A stretch of 64,000 nt of DNA, from positions 151,263 through 215,262 of the forward strand of contig MPPA01000052.1 of the NCBI GenBank assembly GCA_001896725.1, in the 5' to 3' direction. This document shows positions 27,237-36,851 of the stretch, piece after piece; position 1 is the stretch's first letter, and each line of letters opens with the position of its first letter. A program made the translations under genes and the position numbers. The notes beneath the pieces are model-generated. The model did no database searches. It saw nothing but the letters and a program-made list of their open reading frames with translations, and was not told the DNA's origin. The DNA comes from Methanococcoides sp. EBM-47. Lineage in GTDB: Archaea; Halobacteriota; Methanosarcinia; Methanosarcinales; Methanosarcinaceae.

Positions 27237-28360
27237 AGAAATTTAAGATCGCACTCGTAAGTGATTGGTATTATCCAAAAATAGGAGGTATAGAATATGC
27301 AATTGATTCACTGGCCAGGAACTTTATAGCTCTGGGACATGAAGTCCACATCATAACCAGAGGATACGACAAACTTCAGCCATTTACCCCTGTGAAAGAA
27401 CTTACAGTAATAAGATTGAAAGGAAAAGAACTTACAGAACGCTTCCTGTCCATAGGAGCTTATAAGGAGCTCTATGACATATTGAAACATGGAGAATATG
27501 ACATGGTCCATGCACATGGTCTGGACTCCCCACTTGCCATATCCTCACTTCTGATCTCGCACATAATTGATATACCTGTTGTAATAACCAATCACTCCCT
27601 CGCAGGAAAAGGGCTCATCAGAATTCCTCTCCATTTACTGGGTAAGTTCTTCCTCAGATATCCAGATGCTATTATAGCTGTGAGCTCAGCTGTGGCAAAA
27701 GAGACAAGGATCATGTCCAATAGGCCAGTGTATCTGATACCCAATGGAGTTGATATATTAGCTTCAGATGGTGCAGACACACCAGTTGTACTGGAAAAGG
27801 GCGGAAGGACCTCAGTGATAATTGTCTCCAGAATGACAAAGAAAAAAGGAGTGGATTCTATAGTTGAAATTGCTCCTTCACTTATCAAAGAACATAGTGA
27901 TGTTCTTTTCCTGATGGTTGGCGATGGACCTTTAAAAGATAAACTTGAAAAGAGAGTAAAAAAACAGAACATGGAACAGAATTTTATCTTCACAGGTGAA
28001 GTTCCTAGAAAAACGGTATTTTATCTTCTCGGTAGATCGGATATATCCGTCATGCCTTCAAAGAACGAAGCTTTCGGCATCGCTGTCCTTGAAGCCTTTG
28101 CAAAGATGGTGCCGGTCATAGCAAGAAACAACAGTGGGACCTCGGATATTATTGCTCATGAAAAAACGGGCTTTCTTGTAAAAAATAACAAAGAGATGGT
28201 AACGTATATAATGAAACTGATAGATGAACCTGAGCTTAGAAAAAAAATATCCTACAATGCCCACGAAGAGCTAAAAAGATACGAATGGCCTGACATAGCC
28301 AGGAAGGTCATCGATGTGTATACACAGGTGGTCCATGAAAAGAATCGCTATCACAATTGA
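27233..28360 (+). CDS. GT4-family glycosyltransferase
   Basis: A 375-residue GT-B glycosyltransferase. The N-terminal Rossmann-like part opens IALVSDWYYPKIGGIEYA, the pattern for family 4 enzymes, with a Gly-rich loop. VHAHGLDS near residue 93 follows. The C-terminal donor domain has VSRMTKKKGVD near 198 and the EX7E motif in EAFGIAVLEAFA near 283. It resembles phosphatidylinositol mannosyltransferase/PIG-A-like enzymes, so the acceptor may be an archaeal lipid. The gene overlaps the flippase-like gene by 4 bases and the deacetylase gene by 26 bases. Confidence 0.9.
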   Translation: MKKFKIALVSDWYYPKIGGIEYAIDSLARNFIALGHEVHIITRGYDKLQPFTPVKELTVIRLKGKELTERFLSIGAYKELYDILKHGEYDMVHAHGLDSPLAISSLLISHIIDIPVVITNHSLAGKGLIRIPLHLLGKFFLRYPDAIIAVSSAVAKETRIMSNRPVYLIPNGVDILASDGADTPVVLEKGGRTSVIIVSRMTKKKGVDSIVEIAPSLIKEHSDVLFLMVGDGPLKDKLEKRVKKQNMEQNFIFTGEVPRKTVFYLLGRSDISVMPSKNEAFGIAVLEAFAKMVPVIARNNSGTSDIIAHEKTGFLVKNNKEMVTYIMKLIDEPELRKKISYNAHEELKRYEWPDIARKVIDVYTQVVHEKNRYHN

Positions 28361-29135
28361 CGTGGAACAGGATTGTCCACCTTTTCTTGGAACTATGCGT
28401 GGAATTGAGGAAGGCCTCCCCAGACTGATGGAGCTGTTCAGGAACAAGGAGATAAGAGCTACTTTTTTCACTACTGGGAAAGTTGCAGAGCTTTATCCTG
28501 AAACCATTGCGCAAATACCTGAAGACGGACATGAGCTTGGATGCCATGGCTATGCCCACGAAAGGTTTGACAAAGTGGATAAAGAACAGGCAGGTATTGC
28601 AATTGCTAAGGCAAAAGATGTCCTTGAGGATATAGGTCCTTCAATTGTATCGTTCAGGGCACCAAATCTTAAATTCCCACTGAAGTATATGGAAATACTC
28701 CAGGAGAATGGCTTCAAAATAGATTCTTCCATTGCAAAATACAAACCTCCATTTCCCAGAAAACCTTACACAATAGATGGTATTATAAGAATACCTGCAT
28801 CAATAACCTCATCTTTCCTGCGCCTTCCACTTGCTGTGATCCTCCCTATGCTCGATCACATGCATGATCCGGTATTGTTCATACATCCCTGGGAGTTCAT
28901 AGATATGACAAATAGCCCTATCAGATGGGATTGTAAGTTCAACACCGGAAAGGTGGCGTTACAAAACCTATCTGCAGTGATAATGCATTTCAAAAAGAAA
29001 GGGTATAGTTTTTTAACTCTTCATGAAATGGCTATTGGAAATAATATATATGAGCGAAGAAGGTCTTATAGGATAACAGAAAATGAAACCGGGACCCCCT
29101 CTCAAACAAAGCGGGAAGAATGTTCGGGCAGATAA
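28335..29135 (+). CDS. Polysaccharide deacetylase (CE4/NodB family)
   Basis: A 266-residue NodB-fold enzyme that removes acetyl (or formyl) groups from sugars using a metal ion. ITIDVEQDCPPF at residues 5-16 holds the catalytic/metal Asp pair, and GCHGYAHERF near 72 gives the metal histidines (HxxxH). FRAPNLKFPLKYMEIL near 109 and FIHPWEF near 182 complete the pattern. The ATG at 28335, with CAGGTGG upstream, lies inside the end of the glycosyltransferase gene, so the three genes flippase-GT4-deacetylase form one tight unit. A substrate such as N-acetyl-hexosaminyl lipid is a guess. Confidence 0.9.
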   Translation: MKRIAITIDVEQDCPPFLGTMRGIEEGLPRLMELFRNKEIRATFFTTGKVAELYPETIAQIPEDGHELGCHGYAHERFDKVDKEQAGIAIAKAKDVLEDIGPSIVSFRAPNLKFPLKYMEILQENGFKIDSSIAKYKPPFPRKPYTIDGIIRIPASITSSFLRLPLAVILPMLDHMHDPVLFIHPWEFIDMTNSPIRWDCKFNTGKVALQNLSAVIMHFKKKGYSFLTLHEMAIGNNIYERRRSYRITENETGTPSQTKREECSGR

Positions 29136-29399
29136 AGCTAATTCCCGGAAATAAATATTGGATTGGGTCCCCTGAGCATGCTATTGTACCAATGACGATC
29201 TTTTTTTCTTTGAGGACATAGAACTCATTTCAAAACGTCCCTGACACCTTTTCCCAACACAACGGGAACACGCAATATCTAATAACTTTTTGAGGGTCGT
29301 ATTAGAGCCATATTAAGATATTCGATCATTAATATCCTTCAGCCTATCTGCTCGCTGGTTTCTAAATATTGCCTAAAACCACATGAAAATTTTTCTACA

Positions 29400-30157
29400 T
29401 TGTTGTGCGAAAAGTTGGATTACAACATAATGGTAAAAGAATGTGTAAATGATGTGGTAACAGCGAACATTGGTGATGAGATCTTGTTAACCATCGTTCC
29501 TGATGAAGGGTATAGTCTAGATCAAAATACATTAAAAATAAATGGACAAGAAATTGAAGGTGAGACCTTTATAATGATGGCAAATGATGTTGAAGTGACA
29601 ACACAGTTCGTACCTATTGATATACCGAATAGTCAAAAACCCGGTAGTTCAAGGTCGAAGGATCCGAAACACAGAAACTTAAAGACAATGAGCCAGGGAT
29701 CAGAATATCCAAAATTTGAGAATCAAATAACAAATGTTCCAAAAGTAGAACATACAAATAGTCAAGAAGCTGATCCATCTTTTCAGCTGGGGAACAAAAA
29801 AGATCTTACATTTGTAGTAAGTGTGGAAGATCTACCAAGCTTAAACAGGTAATAGTTGATGGTAAAATTTTAGATCATAAATATTATACGGCAGACTTTG
29901 ATCATAATACTATCACATTAAAAGCGGATTATTTACAGGGCTTAAAGGAAGGAGAACATAATTTAGAGATAGTATTTACAGATGGAGTAGTAAAAGCAAG
30001 TTTTAGCGTTCTAGACACAAAAGCATAAGATGATGAAAAAGCCGTGATCCTTCAAGCAGATGCACCAAATTCAATAAATGAACCTGCATGGTTGGTTCTA
30101 ATTTCATTGCTTGGATCTATTATATTTCTGCATGCTAATAGAAGAAAGGATGTATAG
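29400..30157 (+). pseudogene. Decayed cell-surface protein gene with membrane anchor
   Basis: Three pieces in two frames make up one protein remnant. The first (to 29852) has a repeat-like domain, GYSLDQNTLKINGQEIEGET, of the divergent InlB/Big surface-repeat type, then a polar linker. A frameshift near 29850 leads into KQVIVDGKILDHKYYTADFD in another frame. This stops at a TAA near 30026 and continues in the same frame through LVLISLLGSIIFLH and a basic HANRRKDV tail, a C-terminal membrane anchor. The 5' end and signal peptide are missing. It is therefore a broken gene for a secreted, anchored protein next to the glycan genes. Confidence 0.7.
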
Positions 30158-30535
30158 CTTTATTAGTGAAGAGCGCAAAACGATATTTATCATATTGAAC
30201 GATGATAGCAATAGAATAAAAAGGAGAATAAAGATCAGATTGTTAGGTCAGAATACAAAAAAGCATATTGATCGTTTGACAATAAACTTAGGATCCGTTG
30301 CATGATATGATAAAATGATTAAAAATCCATACCATCTGAGTGTAATTCGCTCAGAACTTGTTAAGAGCACCAATTATGATCTTGACATTACTTATTTTTC
30401 GTTTTCACAATAATTGATAACAAAATGTTGCTTATAATCGTACACAATGGATCACCTGCACTAAACTAAATAAAGAAGATCAAAACATTTAAACCGAATT
30501 GTTTAGACCAAATTGTAATTTGCGAGTTCGAGTAA
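30158..30535 (+). other. Intergenic region upstream of raSEA
   Basis: AT-rich spacer. A 64-codon reading frame at 30111-30305 overlaps the end of the surface-protein remnant and has no supporting features. The last ~100 bases probably hold the RaSEA promoter, for example the TTTAAA element near 30488. Nothing else is recognisable. Confidence 0.35.
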
Positions 30536-31576
30536 ATGTCACTGAATACTACAGTTCTTGAGATACGCCAGAGGCAGCGTATCAAGCCCACACCTCTGGA
30601 CACGCCGTCTGCTGTGTGGACAGGCAAGGATCACGTGGATGGGAATGTGGAGAATACCCTTACAATGATCTTCCGCACTTCCGGATGCTGGTGGGGAAGG
30701 GTAGGAGGCTGCACCATGTGTGGCTATGTTTATGACAGCGCGCATACATCTCCCTCAGTGGATGATCTTGTTTCCCAGTTCCAGAAGGCCATGGATAAAG
30801 CCTCAAGGTTTGACAGGTTCATGGTCAAGATATTTACTTCAGGTAGTTTCCTTGATGAAAGGGAAGTGCCTGAAGACGCCCTCTCAAAGATACTTTCACT
30901 TCTGGAAAAGGATGATCGGATCTTCAAGGTAGTGGTGGAATCCAGACCAGAGTTCCTGACAGAAGCATCCATGGATCTCTGCCTTGCTCACCTTAAAGAT
31001 ACTTTGTTCGAAGTGGCCATAGGCCTTGAGACCAGTTCGGACCTCATCAGAAAACACTCTATCAACAAAGGTTTCACTTTCAGGGATTATGTCAGGGCTG
31101 CCAAGGTTGCAAAAGCCAATGGTGTTGCAGTAAAGACATATCTTATGCTGAAGCCCCCTTTCATCTCAGAACAACAGGCTTTGGAGGATATGGTGGTCTC
31201 AGTAAGAGAAGCGTCAGTATATTCCAACGTGATATCTATCAATCTGTGTAATGTGCAGAAAGGCACTTTTATAGAACATTTATGGGAGAGGGGAGAATAT
31301 CGTTCCCCGTGGTTATGGAGCATTGTGGAGATCCTTAAAAGGACAAAAAGAGAGTTACCAAATGTGATCATCACTTCCGATCCTGTAGGAGCAGGTGCCA
31401 AAAGGGGTCCCCGCAACTGTAAGGAATGCAGCGGACGGGTTGCAGATGCCATCAGGGCTTTTTCACTGAGCCAGGACCTACATGATCTTGAAGGGCTGGA
31501 ATGTGATTGCAGGCATATGTGGGAAAAGGTTCTGGTTCTGGATGACCTCAGTTTCGGCTCGCCCATCCTAGAGTGA
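30536..31576 (+). CDS. Archaeosine biosynthesis radical SAM protein RaSEA
   Basis: RaSEA works with ArcS to turn a lysine-modified preQ0 base at tRNA position 15 into archaeosine, using radical SAM chemistry. The 346-residue protein has its [4Fe-4S] ligands at C51, C59 and C62 in GCWWGRVGGCTMCGY, a CX7CX2C spacing unlike the usual CX3CX2C but typical of this family. GLETSSDLIRKHSINKGF is near 168. Extra C-terminal cysteines (NCKECSGR, ECDCRHMW) are conserved in the family and may bind metal. Convergent with argB, with stops 5 bp apart. Confidence 0.9.
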   Translation: MSLNTTVLEIRQRQRIKPTPLDTPSAVWTGKDHVDGNVENTLTMIFRTSGCWWGRVGGCTMCGYVYDSAHTSPSVDDLVSQFQKAMDKASRFDRFMVKIFTSGSFLDEREVPEDALSKILSLLEKDDRIFKVVVESRPEFLTEASMDLCLAHLKDTLFEVAIGLETSSDLIRKHSINKGFTFRDYVRAAKVAKANGVAVKTYLMLKPPFISEQQALEDMVVSVREASVYSNVISINLCNVQKGTFIEHLWERGEYRSPWLWSIVEILKRTKRELPNVIITSDPVGAGAKRGPRNCKECSGRVADAIRAFSLSQDLHDLEGLECDCRHMWEKVLVLDDLSFGSPILE

Positions 31577-31581
31577 ATCTC

Positions 31582-32478
31582 TCACTCTCCATCCTCACCT
31601 CTGTAAACCATTGTCCCTATCCCTGTATCGGTAAAGAGCTCCAACAGAACAGAGTGAGATACGCTCCCATCTATTATGTGCACTCTTTCCACACCACTTT
31701 CCACTGCGGTCACAGCACCCCTTAACTTAGGTACCATACCACCAGAGATGACCTCTTCTCTCACTAATTTTTCCACATCTTCAAGTTTCACTCTGGATAT
31801 GCGAGAAGCCTTATCATTGATGTCCTTCAGGATGCCCGGCACATCTGTCATGAGAATGAGCTTCTGTGCCCTCAGAGCTGCAGCGATATCCCCAGCTACT
31901 GTATCTGCATTTATGTTGAGCCCTCTTCCGTTAGCGTCTATAGCAATGGGGGATATCACAGGAATATAACCATGTTCTGTGACAATTTTCAGGATCTCCG
32001 TGTTGATGATCTCGGTTTCTCCCACCCAGCCCAGATCAACTTCCTGCTCTTCGTTCTCTATCATGACCTTTTGGGCAGCCATTTTCTTTGCAATGATAAG
32101 CTTACCATCTTTACCGGAAAGGCCAATTCCCTTTCCTCCGTGTTTGCCTATGAGGGATACGATATCACTATTAATATTACCTACCAATACCATGCGTGCA
32201 ATTTCAAGGGTTTCGTCATCTGTGATGCGTAATCCTCCCACAAATTCGGGTTTCTTTCCCATGCGGTTCATCTTCTCGGTGATCTCGGGTCCCCCTCCAT
32301 GCACTATGATCGGATGAATACCTATGAATTTCAGCAACACTACATCTTCAATGATATCGCTCATGACCTGCTTATCAACCATGGCATGGCCACCTACTTT
32401 GATGACCATTATGGCATTATGGAACTTCCTGATGTAAGGAAGAGCCTCTATCAACACGTTCTCTCTTTTCAATGTCAC
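31582..32478 (-). CDS. argB: Acetylglutamate kinase
   Basis: ArgB phosphorylates N-acetylglutamate, the second step of arginine synthesis. The 298-residue protein shows MVIKVGGHAM near residue 24, IIVHGGGPEI near 59 (nucleotide/substrate loops), INADTVAGDIAAAL near 188 and SGGMVPKLRGAV near 242. The start is a GTG at 32478 with GAGGATGG 3-7 bases upstream; a TTG two codons later is the alternative. It lacks the long N-terminal helix used for arginine feedback in hexameric forms as far as I can see, though the first helix is present. argC and argJ are 10 kb away. Confidence 0.95.
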   Translation of the reverse strand: MTLKRENVLIEALPYIRKFHNAIMVIKVGGHAMVDKQVMSDIIEDVVLLKFIGIHPIIVHGGGPEITEKMNRMGKKPEFVGGLRITDDETLEIARMVLVGNINSDIVSLIGKHGGKGIGLSGKDGKLIIAKKMAAQKVMIENEEQEVDLGWVGETEIINTEILKIVTEHGYIPVISPIAIDANGRGLNINADTVAGDIAAALRAQKLILMTDVPGILKDINDKASRISRVKLEDVEKLVREEVISGGMVPKLRGAVTAVESGVERVHIIDGSVSHSVLLELFTDTGIGTMVYRGEDGE

Positions 32479-32650
32479 GGTCCATCCTCACTGGCTAGTC
32501 GATCACCAATAAAAAGTATCACCAATGATAGCGTTTCCAATATATTATCTTTATTGGACCACAAATGTTGTTTGTTAAAAAATAATATTTGTTAAAAGAG
32601 AATGGTACCAGAATCCTGGCGACCAAAAAAACATGATCCTATTATTAGGC

Positions 32651-32944
32651 TTAGATCTTCTCGAGCTTCTCTATGCCTACTTTCTTCACAAATGGTTTGC
32701 TGATCTTATCAGGCATCCAGTCAGGCTTGTTCTTCGGAGCATCCACATTCTCTCTCCAACCTTTGAAGACATGGATCTTTTTGGTTCCTCTCTCCCGAAG
32801 CTTTATGGTTTCTGGCTTTGCCTTTGTTCCCTTGCCGCGGTTAGCGACCTTCAATGCTGCCTGACGTGGCTGTTTTCCGGTAAATACACCGTGTTCATTT
32901 CCATTTTTATCTCTCAGTACAAAGTTCCTAGTTTCAACCATCAT
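32651..32944 (-). CDS. Chromosomal protein MC1
   Basis: MC1 is the small, abundant, non-histone DNA-bending protein of Methanosarcinales (and some haloarchaea). The 97-residue product matches the family along its length: RNFVLRDKNGNEHGVFTG, KQPRQAALKVANRG, RLRERGTKKIHVF-type strand (here KLRERGTKKIHVFKGW) and APKNKPDWMPDKISKPFVKK. GAGGTG lies before two tandem ATGs (32944 and 32941); the second has better spacing. A TATA element on minus at about 33000-33010 fits an isolated strong promoter. It is a good lineage marker for the window. Confidence 0.96.
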   Translation of the reverse strand: MMVETRNFVLRDKNGNEHGVFTGKQPRQAALKVANRGKGTKAKPETIKLRERGTKKIHVFKGWRENVDAPKNKPDWMPDKISKPFVKKVGIEKLEKI

Positions 32945-33226
32945 GTCACCTCATTACTTGCATGTGACTTTACTCGATAAGCCTATTCTGCACATATAGT
33001 ATATATATTTTTCTTTAAATGTTGCCTTTCGATTCTGGTTTATACCAGTTGGATTATCGGGCGGATCCATAATCCTGTTTAATTTATATTGCTGTTTAAA
33101 TATTTTAATCTATCCCTGTCGTAACACAACATTTACATGCAATGAATTCATTTCCTTTACCTAGTACGTATAAAATAGACCTATCTCAATTTTACATGAA
33201 TATGATCTGTTCTTAGAGGTAATGTT

Positions 33227-34177
33227 ATGGAACTTTCTACTGTTGTATTGCCGGATATACAGGCAAATAAGCCCAAGATACCTATCAACCTGACCCGCGT
33301 AGGTGTGACCAACGTCAAAAAACTGGTAGCTGTCAAAAGAAAAGATAAACGTCCCGTCATGCTCATATCAACATTCGATATCTATGTTGATCTGCCTTCT
33401 GACAGAAAGGGTGCTAACCTTTCCCGCAACTTCGAAGCTGTTGATGAGGTTTTAGAAAAAGCAGTGAACATGCCTGTTTATGAGGTCGAGCAACTATGCA
33501 GTGATGTTGCTCTGAGCCTGCTCGTAAGGCATGAATATGCTACAAGGGCAGAAGTCCACCTCAAGAGTGAATATGTCATTAAAAGGGAATCCCCTTCCAC
33601 TAAAATGGAATGTCAGGAAGTAGTGGAGATCTTCGCTGAAGCAAAAGCCAGCAGGGAGGAATCCGGAAAAATCAATATAACTAAACTTATAGGCGCAGAA
33701 GTGGTAGGCATGACCGCTTGCCCGTGTGCTCAGGAGATCATGACGGACAATGCCCGCAAACAGCTTGAAGAGATTGGTGTGGATAACAGAAAAATAGCTG
33801 AATTCCTCCATCGTGTGCCCATGGCAACCCATAACCAGAGAGGAAGGGGGATCATTTCCATTGAAGTTGCAAGTGATGATTTCATATCTCTTGAAAAAGT
33901 GATAACTATCATTGAGAGATCTATGAGCTCAAATGTCTTCGAGTTGCTAAAGCGTTCAGATGAAGCGATAGTAGTTCAGACGGCCCATAAGAATCCGAAG
34001 TTCGTGGAAGACTGTGTTCGTACCATGGCCCATAATGTTGTTAAAGAGTTCAAGGACCTTCCGGATGATGCGATCGTGACCGTAAAGCAGATAAACGAGG
34101 AAAGTATCCACCGCCACAACGCCTTTGCTGAAAGGGTTGCAACCATAGGTGAACTTCGTGCAGAGATCACCAGCTGA
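33227..34177 (+). CDS. mptA: GTP cyclohydrolase IV (MptA)
   Basis: MptA converts GTP to 7,8-dihydro-D-neopterin 2',3'-cyclic phosphate, the first step of tetrahydromethanopterin synthesis. It is a single Fe(II)-dependent member of the FolE2/COG1469 family. The 316-residue protein has [12 protein letters not shown] near residue 25, [10 protein letters not shown] and [14 protein letters not shown] near 65, [14 protein letters not shown] near 164 with the metal cysteine, and [12 protein letters not shown] near 198. AGAGGTAATGTT before the ATG is the ribosome-binding site. DUF2098 follows after 51 bp on the same strand. Confidence 0.95.
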   Translation: MELSTVVLPDIQANKPKIPINLTRVGVTNVKKLVAVKRKDKRPVMLISTFDIYVDLPSDRKGANLSRNFEAVDEVLEKAVNMPVYEVEQLCSDVALSLLVRHEYATRAEVHLKSEYVIKRESPSTKMECQEVVEIFAEAKASREESGKINITKLIGAEVVGMTACPCAQEIMTDNARKQLEEIGVDNRKIAEFLHRVPMATHNQRGRGIISIEVASDDFISLEKVITIIERSMSSNVFELLKRSDEAIVVQTAHKNPKFVEDCVRTMAHNVVKEFKDLPDDAIVTVKQINEESIHRHNAFAERVATIGELRAEITS

Positions 34178-34228
34178 ATCTTTTCAGATTGTTCCGACCA
34201 CCATTCTGAAGTTAAAGAGTGTGATTAT

Positions 34229-34543
34229 ATGGATGAAGGTTCAGTTCCTATCCAGGCCCAAGATCTAAACGGGGATCCAATCGAGATTGGTTCATATGTG
34301 ATCTACATCAATACAGGTACTGCAGGTCAGGTTATTGAAATTAAGCAGGATGAAGGTACAACGTGGGCCCTGTTGGATACCACCGGGCTCTACTACAATG
34401 TCCTGGCTCTTGTGACAACCGATGAAGGAGCCATCAAGGTGAAGAAAGAACGTGAAACTGGCAAAATAGATATAGCTGATCTTGCCGATCAGCAAACCAC
34501 AGCAACTGTCGCTGACGTTGGACAGGTGACAGGTGGGGGATAA
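34229..34543 (+). CDS. DUF2098 family protein
   Basis: A 104-residue protein of the DUF2098 family, which is conserved in methanogens and has no known function. The core is an SH3-like beta barrel by appearance: DPIEIGSYVIYINTGTAGQV, then EGTTWALLDTTGLYYNVLAL. The C-terminal third (IDIADLADQQTTATVADVGQ) is probably flexible. It follows mptA closely, so it may share its transcript; whether it has a role in pterin synthesis is unknown. Confidence 0.82.
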   Translation: MDEGSVPIQAQDLNGDPIEIGSYVIYINTGTAGQVIEIKQDEGTTWALLDTTGLYYNVLALVTTDEGAIKVKKERETGKIDIADLADQQTTATVADVGQVTGGG

Positions 34544-34572
34544 CACCTCCTGTCATCTTACTATACTTCCTG

Positions 34573-35514
34573 TTACAGCATATTCTCTTTTTTCAGCAAA
34601 GTAAGTGAACGGATCCATTCTCCCTTTGGCTCACGTGAAGTACCTACAACGAGCCTTTTTTTCTTACCTATTCTTTCAACTGTCCCTTGGGCTTCGATAA
34701 GCTCTCGGGGTAACGCCTGTCCTGCATAAGTATGAGTATAGGATAACACGTGATCTATTTCAGGGTGCATTACTTTGTATATTGCAGGGCTGTCAAAGGC
34801 AAGATCAGCGTTTATTACCGTTGCTTCTATTCTCATGGTCCCAATGTCCTTTCCTCTTGCCAGAGGTTCTTTTATCTGTTCCCAATCCCTCACGAAAAGG
34901 AGGTCGAAATATGTGCCTTCTACCATACCTCTGTTCCCTTTCCGTTCCTCATGGACTACGAACTCCTCAAAGGATATTTCTGGAATGCGTTTTTTGTATA
35001 TCCTTTCCCACATCTCCATACTTAGGTCTTCTATTGGCCCTGATCTTTTCTTTTCCTCAGCGATGGCATCTCTGGCTATGAACCAATATTTCCCGTACAC
35101 TACAAAATCCACATCAGATGTCTCGTTCTGCAATCCCGGCAACAAAGAACCCGTGACTCCCATATGCGATCTTGGCACTCCTGCTTTTTCAAGAACATTT
35201 ACGATCGCAGCTATCCGGCTATCTGTGGCCACAAGATGTTTTATAGCATCATTAGGGGAGAGTATCCTTTTTACCTGTTCTTCAGGTACCACATGTACAT
35301 CTTCCACCCATTCAGGCCGATGCTTTCTCATAAAATCGAAAGAATCATCAAAATCATACTTATGGTATCTTTTTCCGTTCATTTGTCGTTCCCCTTTTTC
35401 ATCGGGTACGTATCGTAGTGTCGAACGTATCCCATGGGGGTGGAAATAATCGGATACAGCGAATATCCATTCATCCTGCGTTATGAAAAAGTCCCTGAGC
35501 CGTGTTTTTAACAT
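34573..35514 (-). CDS. Predicted nucleotidyltransferase (COG1665-like)
   Basis: A 313-residue protein with a polymerase-beta-type nucleotidyltransferase core near residue 120: GVTGSLLPGLQNETSDVDFVV-like sequence, where GS and the DxD of SDVDF are the catalytic signature. The N-terminal ~100 residues include FITQDEWIFAVSDYFHPHGI, and the C-terminus forms a beta-rich domain. It matches an archaeal family of predicted DNA polymerase beta-like nucleotidyltransferases; the substrate is unknown. GGAGATTAGA precedes the ATG. It is convergent with DUF2098 and divergent from the amidohydrolase gene. Confidence 0.8.
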   Translation of the reverse strand: MLKTRLRDFFITQDEWIFAVSDYFHPHGIRSTLRYVPDEKGERQMNGKRYHKYDFDDSFDFMRKHRPEWVEDVHVVPEEQVKRILSPNDAIKHLVATDSRIAAIVNVLEKAGVPRSHMGVTGSLLPGLQNETSDVDFVVYGKYWFIARDAIAEEKKRSGPIEDLSMEMWERIYKKRIPEISFEEFVVHEERKGNRGMVEGTYFDLLFVRDWEQIKEPLARGKDIGTMRIEATVINADLAFDSPAIYKVMHPEIDHVLSYTHTYAGQALPRELIEAQGTVERIGKKKRLVVGTSREPKGEWIRSLTLLKKENML

Positions 35515-35651
35515 TCTAATCTCCTTTGTATTGGATTAAAGGTAATAATTCTTCTTAGTAATAATCATATTGCAAATATCTCCCTGAACAAAATGATTAT
35601 GAATCATGATGATTAATCTGCTCTTATATTTAGGATAAAACATCATATTGG

Positions 35652-36851
35652 GTGATATGCCTGCTTCCCCTTGAACAGTGGATCATACAAAAGCGACGCG
35701 AGTTCCACAAGTACCCAGAACTTAGTTTTAATGAGCACATGACACAGAAGAGAATAATCAATTCTCTTAAGGAATTCGATCTGGAAAGCAGTCCTATCGC
35801 TGATACAGGAGTTATAGCAGATATCACAGGAAGTGGACCGGGACCTTGTATCGCAATACGTTCTGATACGGATGCTCTGCCAATACAGGAAGAAAGAACT
35901 GCTTATAATAGTGAATATATCTCTTGTCATAACGGTGTCATGCACGCATGCGGCCACGATGGTCACATGGCTATAGTATTGGGTGTGGCTCGCATGCTTT
36001 TCGAAAAAAGGCATGAGTTCCCTGGTAAAGTGCGATTGATTTTTCAGCCGGCAGAGGAGCAATATCCAGGTGGGGCCAAGAAGGTCATTGATGACGGCGG
36101 ACTTGCAGGCGTCGATGCTATCATAGGGCTTCATATTTTCGGTGACATAGATGTTGGCGATGTGCGTTTCTGCCCCGGACCGCTTATGGCAAACTCCAAT
36201 GATTTCAGTATCAGGATCAAAGGGAAGGGTGGCCATGTATCAACACCGGAACATTGTATAAATCCACTTGAAATGGCTGCGGACCTTATATCCAGGTCAA
36301 GGCTGGAAAGTGCCATGAAGGTCGATCCTTCCAGACATGTGTTTGGCTTTGGCATGGTCACCGGAGGTGCCCGCACGAACATCATCCCCGATGATGTACA
36401 TATCTCTGGAAGTTACAGAACCTTTGATGAAATGGACACGGTAACTATCAGGAACGTTCTGGACACTATACTGATTTCTATCATGGAAAAATATGCCAGG
36501 GAAGATATTGTTGGTGTGCCATCCTATGAACTGGATGTGGTACATGGTTATCCTGTGCTTGTGAACGATCCTGTTTTCACTTCAGCGGCCAGCAAATTAC
36601 TTAAGCAGTTGTTCACAAAGGTGGATGATAATGCATCTCCTATATTCGGCTCTGAGGATTTTGCATATTATTTGCGACAGATACCTGGCATGTTCCTTTT
36701 TCTGGGCACCTACGATCCAAAAAAAGATATTATAGAGAGTAACCATTCAAGCAGTTTTGATATCGATGAATCCATCCTTATGCAGGGAGTGCAAATACTA
36801 TGCTCAATTGCCCTTGATTTCTTGAACAAGCCGGGAGAATATATCCATTGA
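35652..36851 (+). CDS. M20 family amidohydrolase/peptidase
   Basis: A 399-residue zinc amidohydrolase that probably deacylates N-acyl amino acids or similar amides. Metal-site motifs are HACGHDGHMA near residue 95 and FQPAEEQYPGGAKK near 127. GLHIFGD, RTNIIPDDVHISGSYRTFD and FGSEDFAYYL near 325 complete the family. The start is uncertain: GTG at 35652 with no clear ribosome-binding site, but a TATA-like TTATATTTA about 25-30 bases upstream suggests a nearly leaderless message. The next gene overlaps its stop codon. Confidence 0.88.
   Translation: MICLLPLEQWIIQKRREFHKYPELSFNEHMTQKRIINSLKEFDLESSPIADTGVIADITGSGPGPCIAIRSDTDALPIQEERTAYNSEYISCHNGVMHACGHDGHMAIVLGVARMLFEKRHEFPGKVRLIFQPAEEQYPGGAKKVIDDGGLAGVDAIIGLHIFGDIDVGDVRFCPGPLMANSNDFSIRIKGKGGHVSTPEHCINPLEMAADLISRSRLESAMKVDPSRHVFGFGMVTGGARTNIIPDDVHISGSYRTFDEMDTVTIRNVLDTILISIMEKYAREDIVGVPSYELDVVHGYPVLVNDPVFTSAASKLLKQLFTKVDDNASPIFGSEDFAYYLRQIPGMFLFLGTYDPKKDIIESNHSSSFDIDESILMQGVQILCSIALDFLNKPGEYIH

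Noticed and set aside
35643..36236. 197-codon minus-strand frame opposite the M20 amidohydrolase
   Set aside because: Antisense shadow; the plus-strand product has all metal-site motifs and this one matches nothing.
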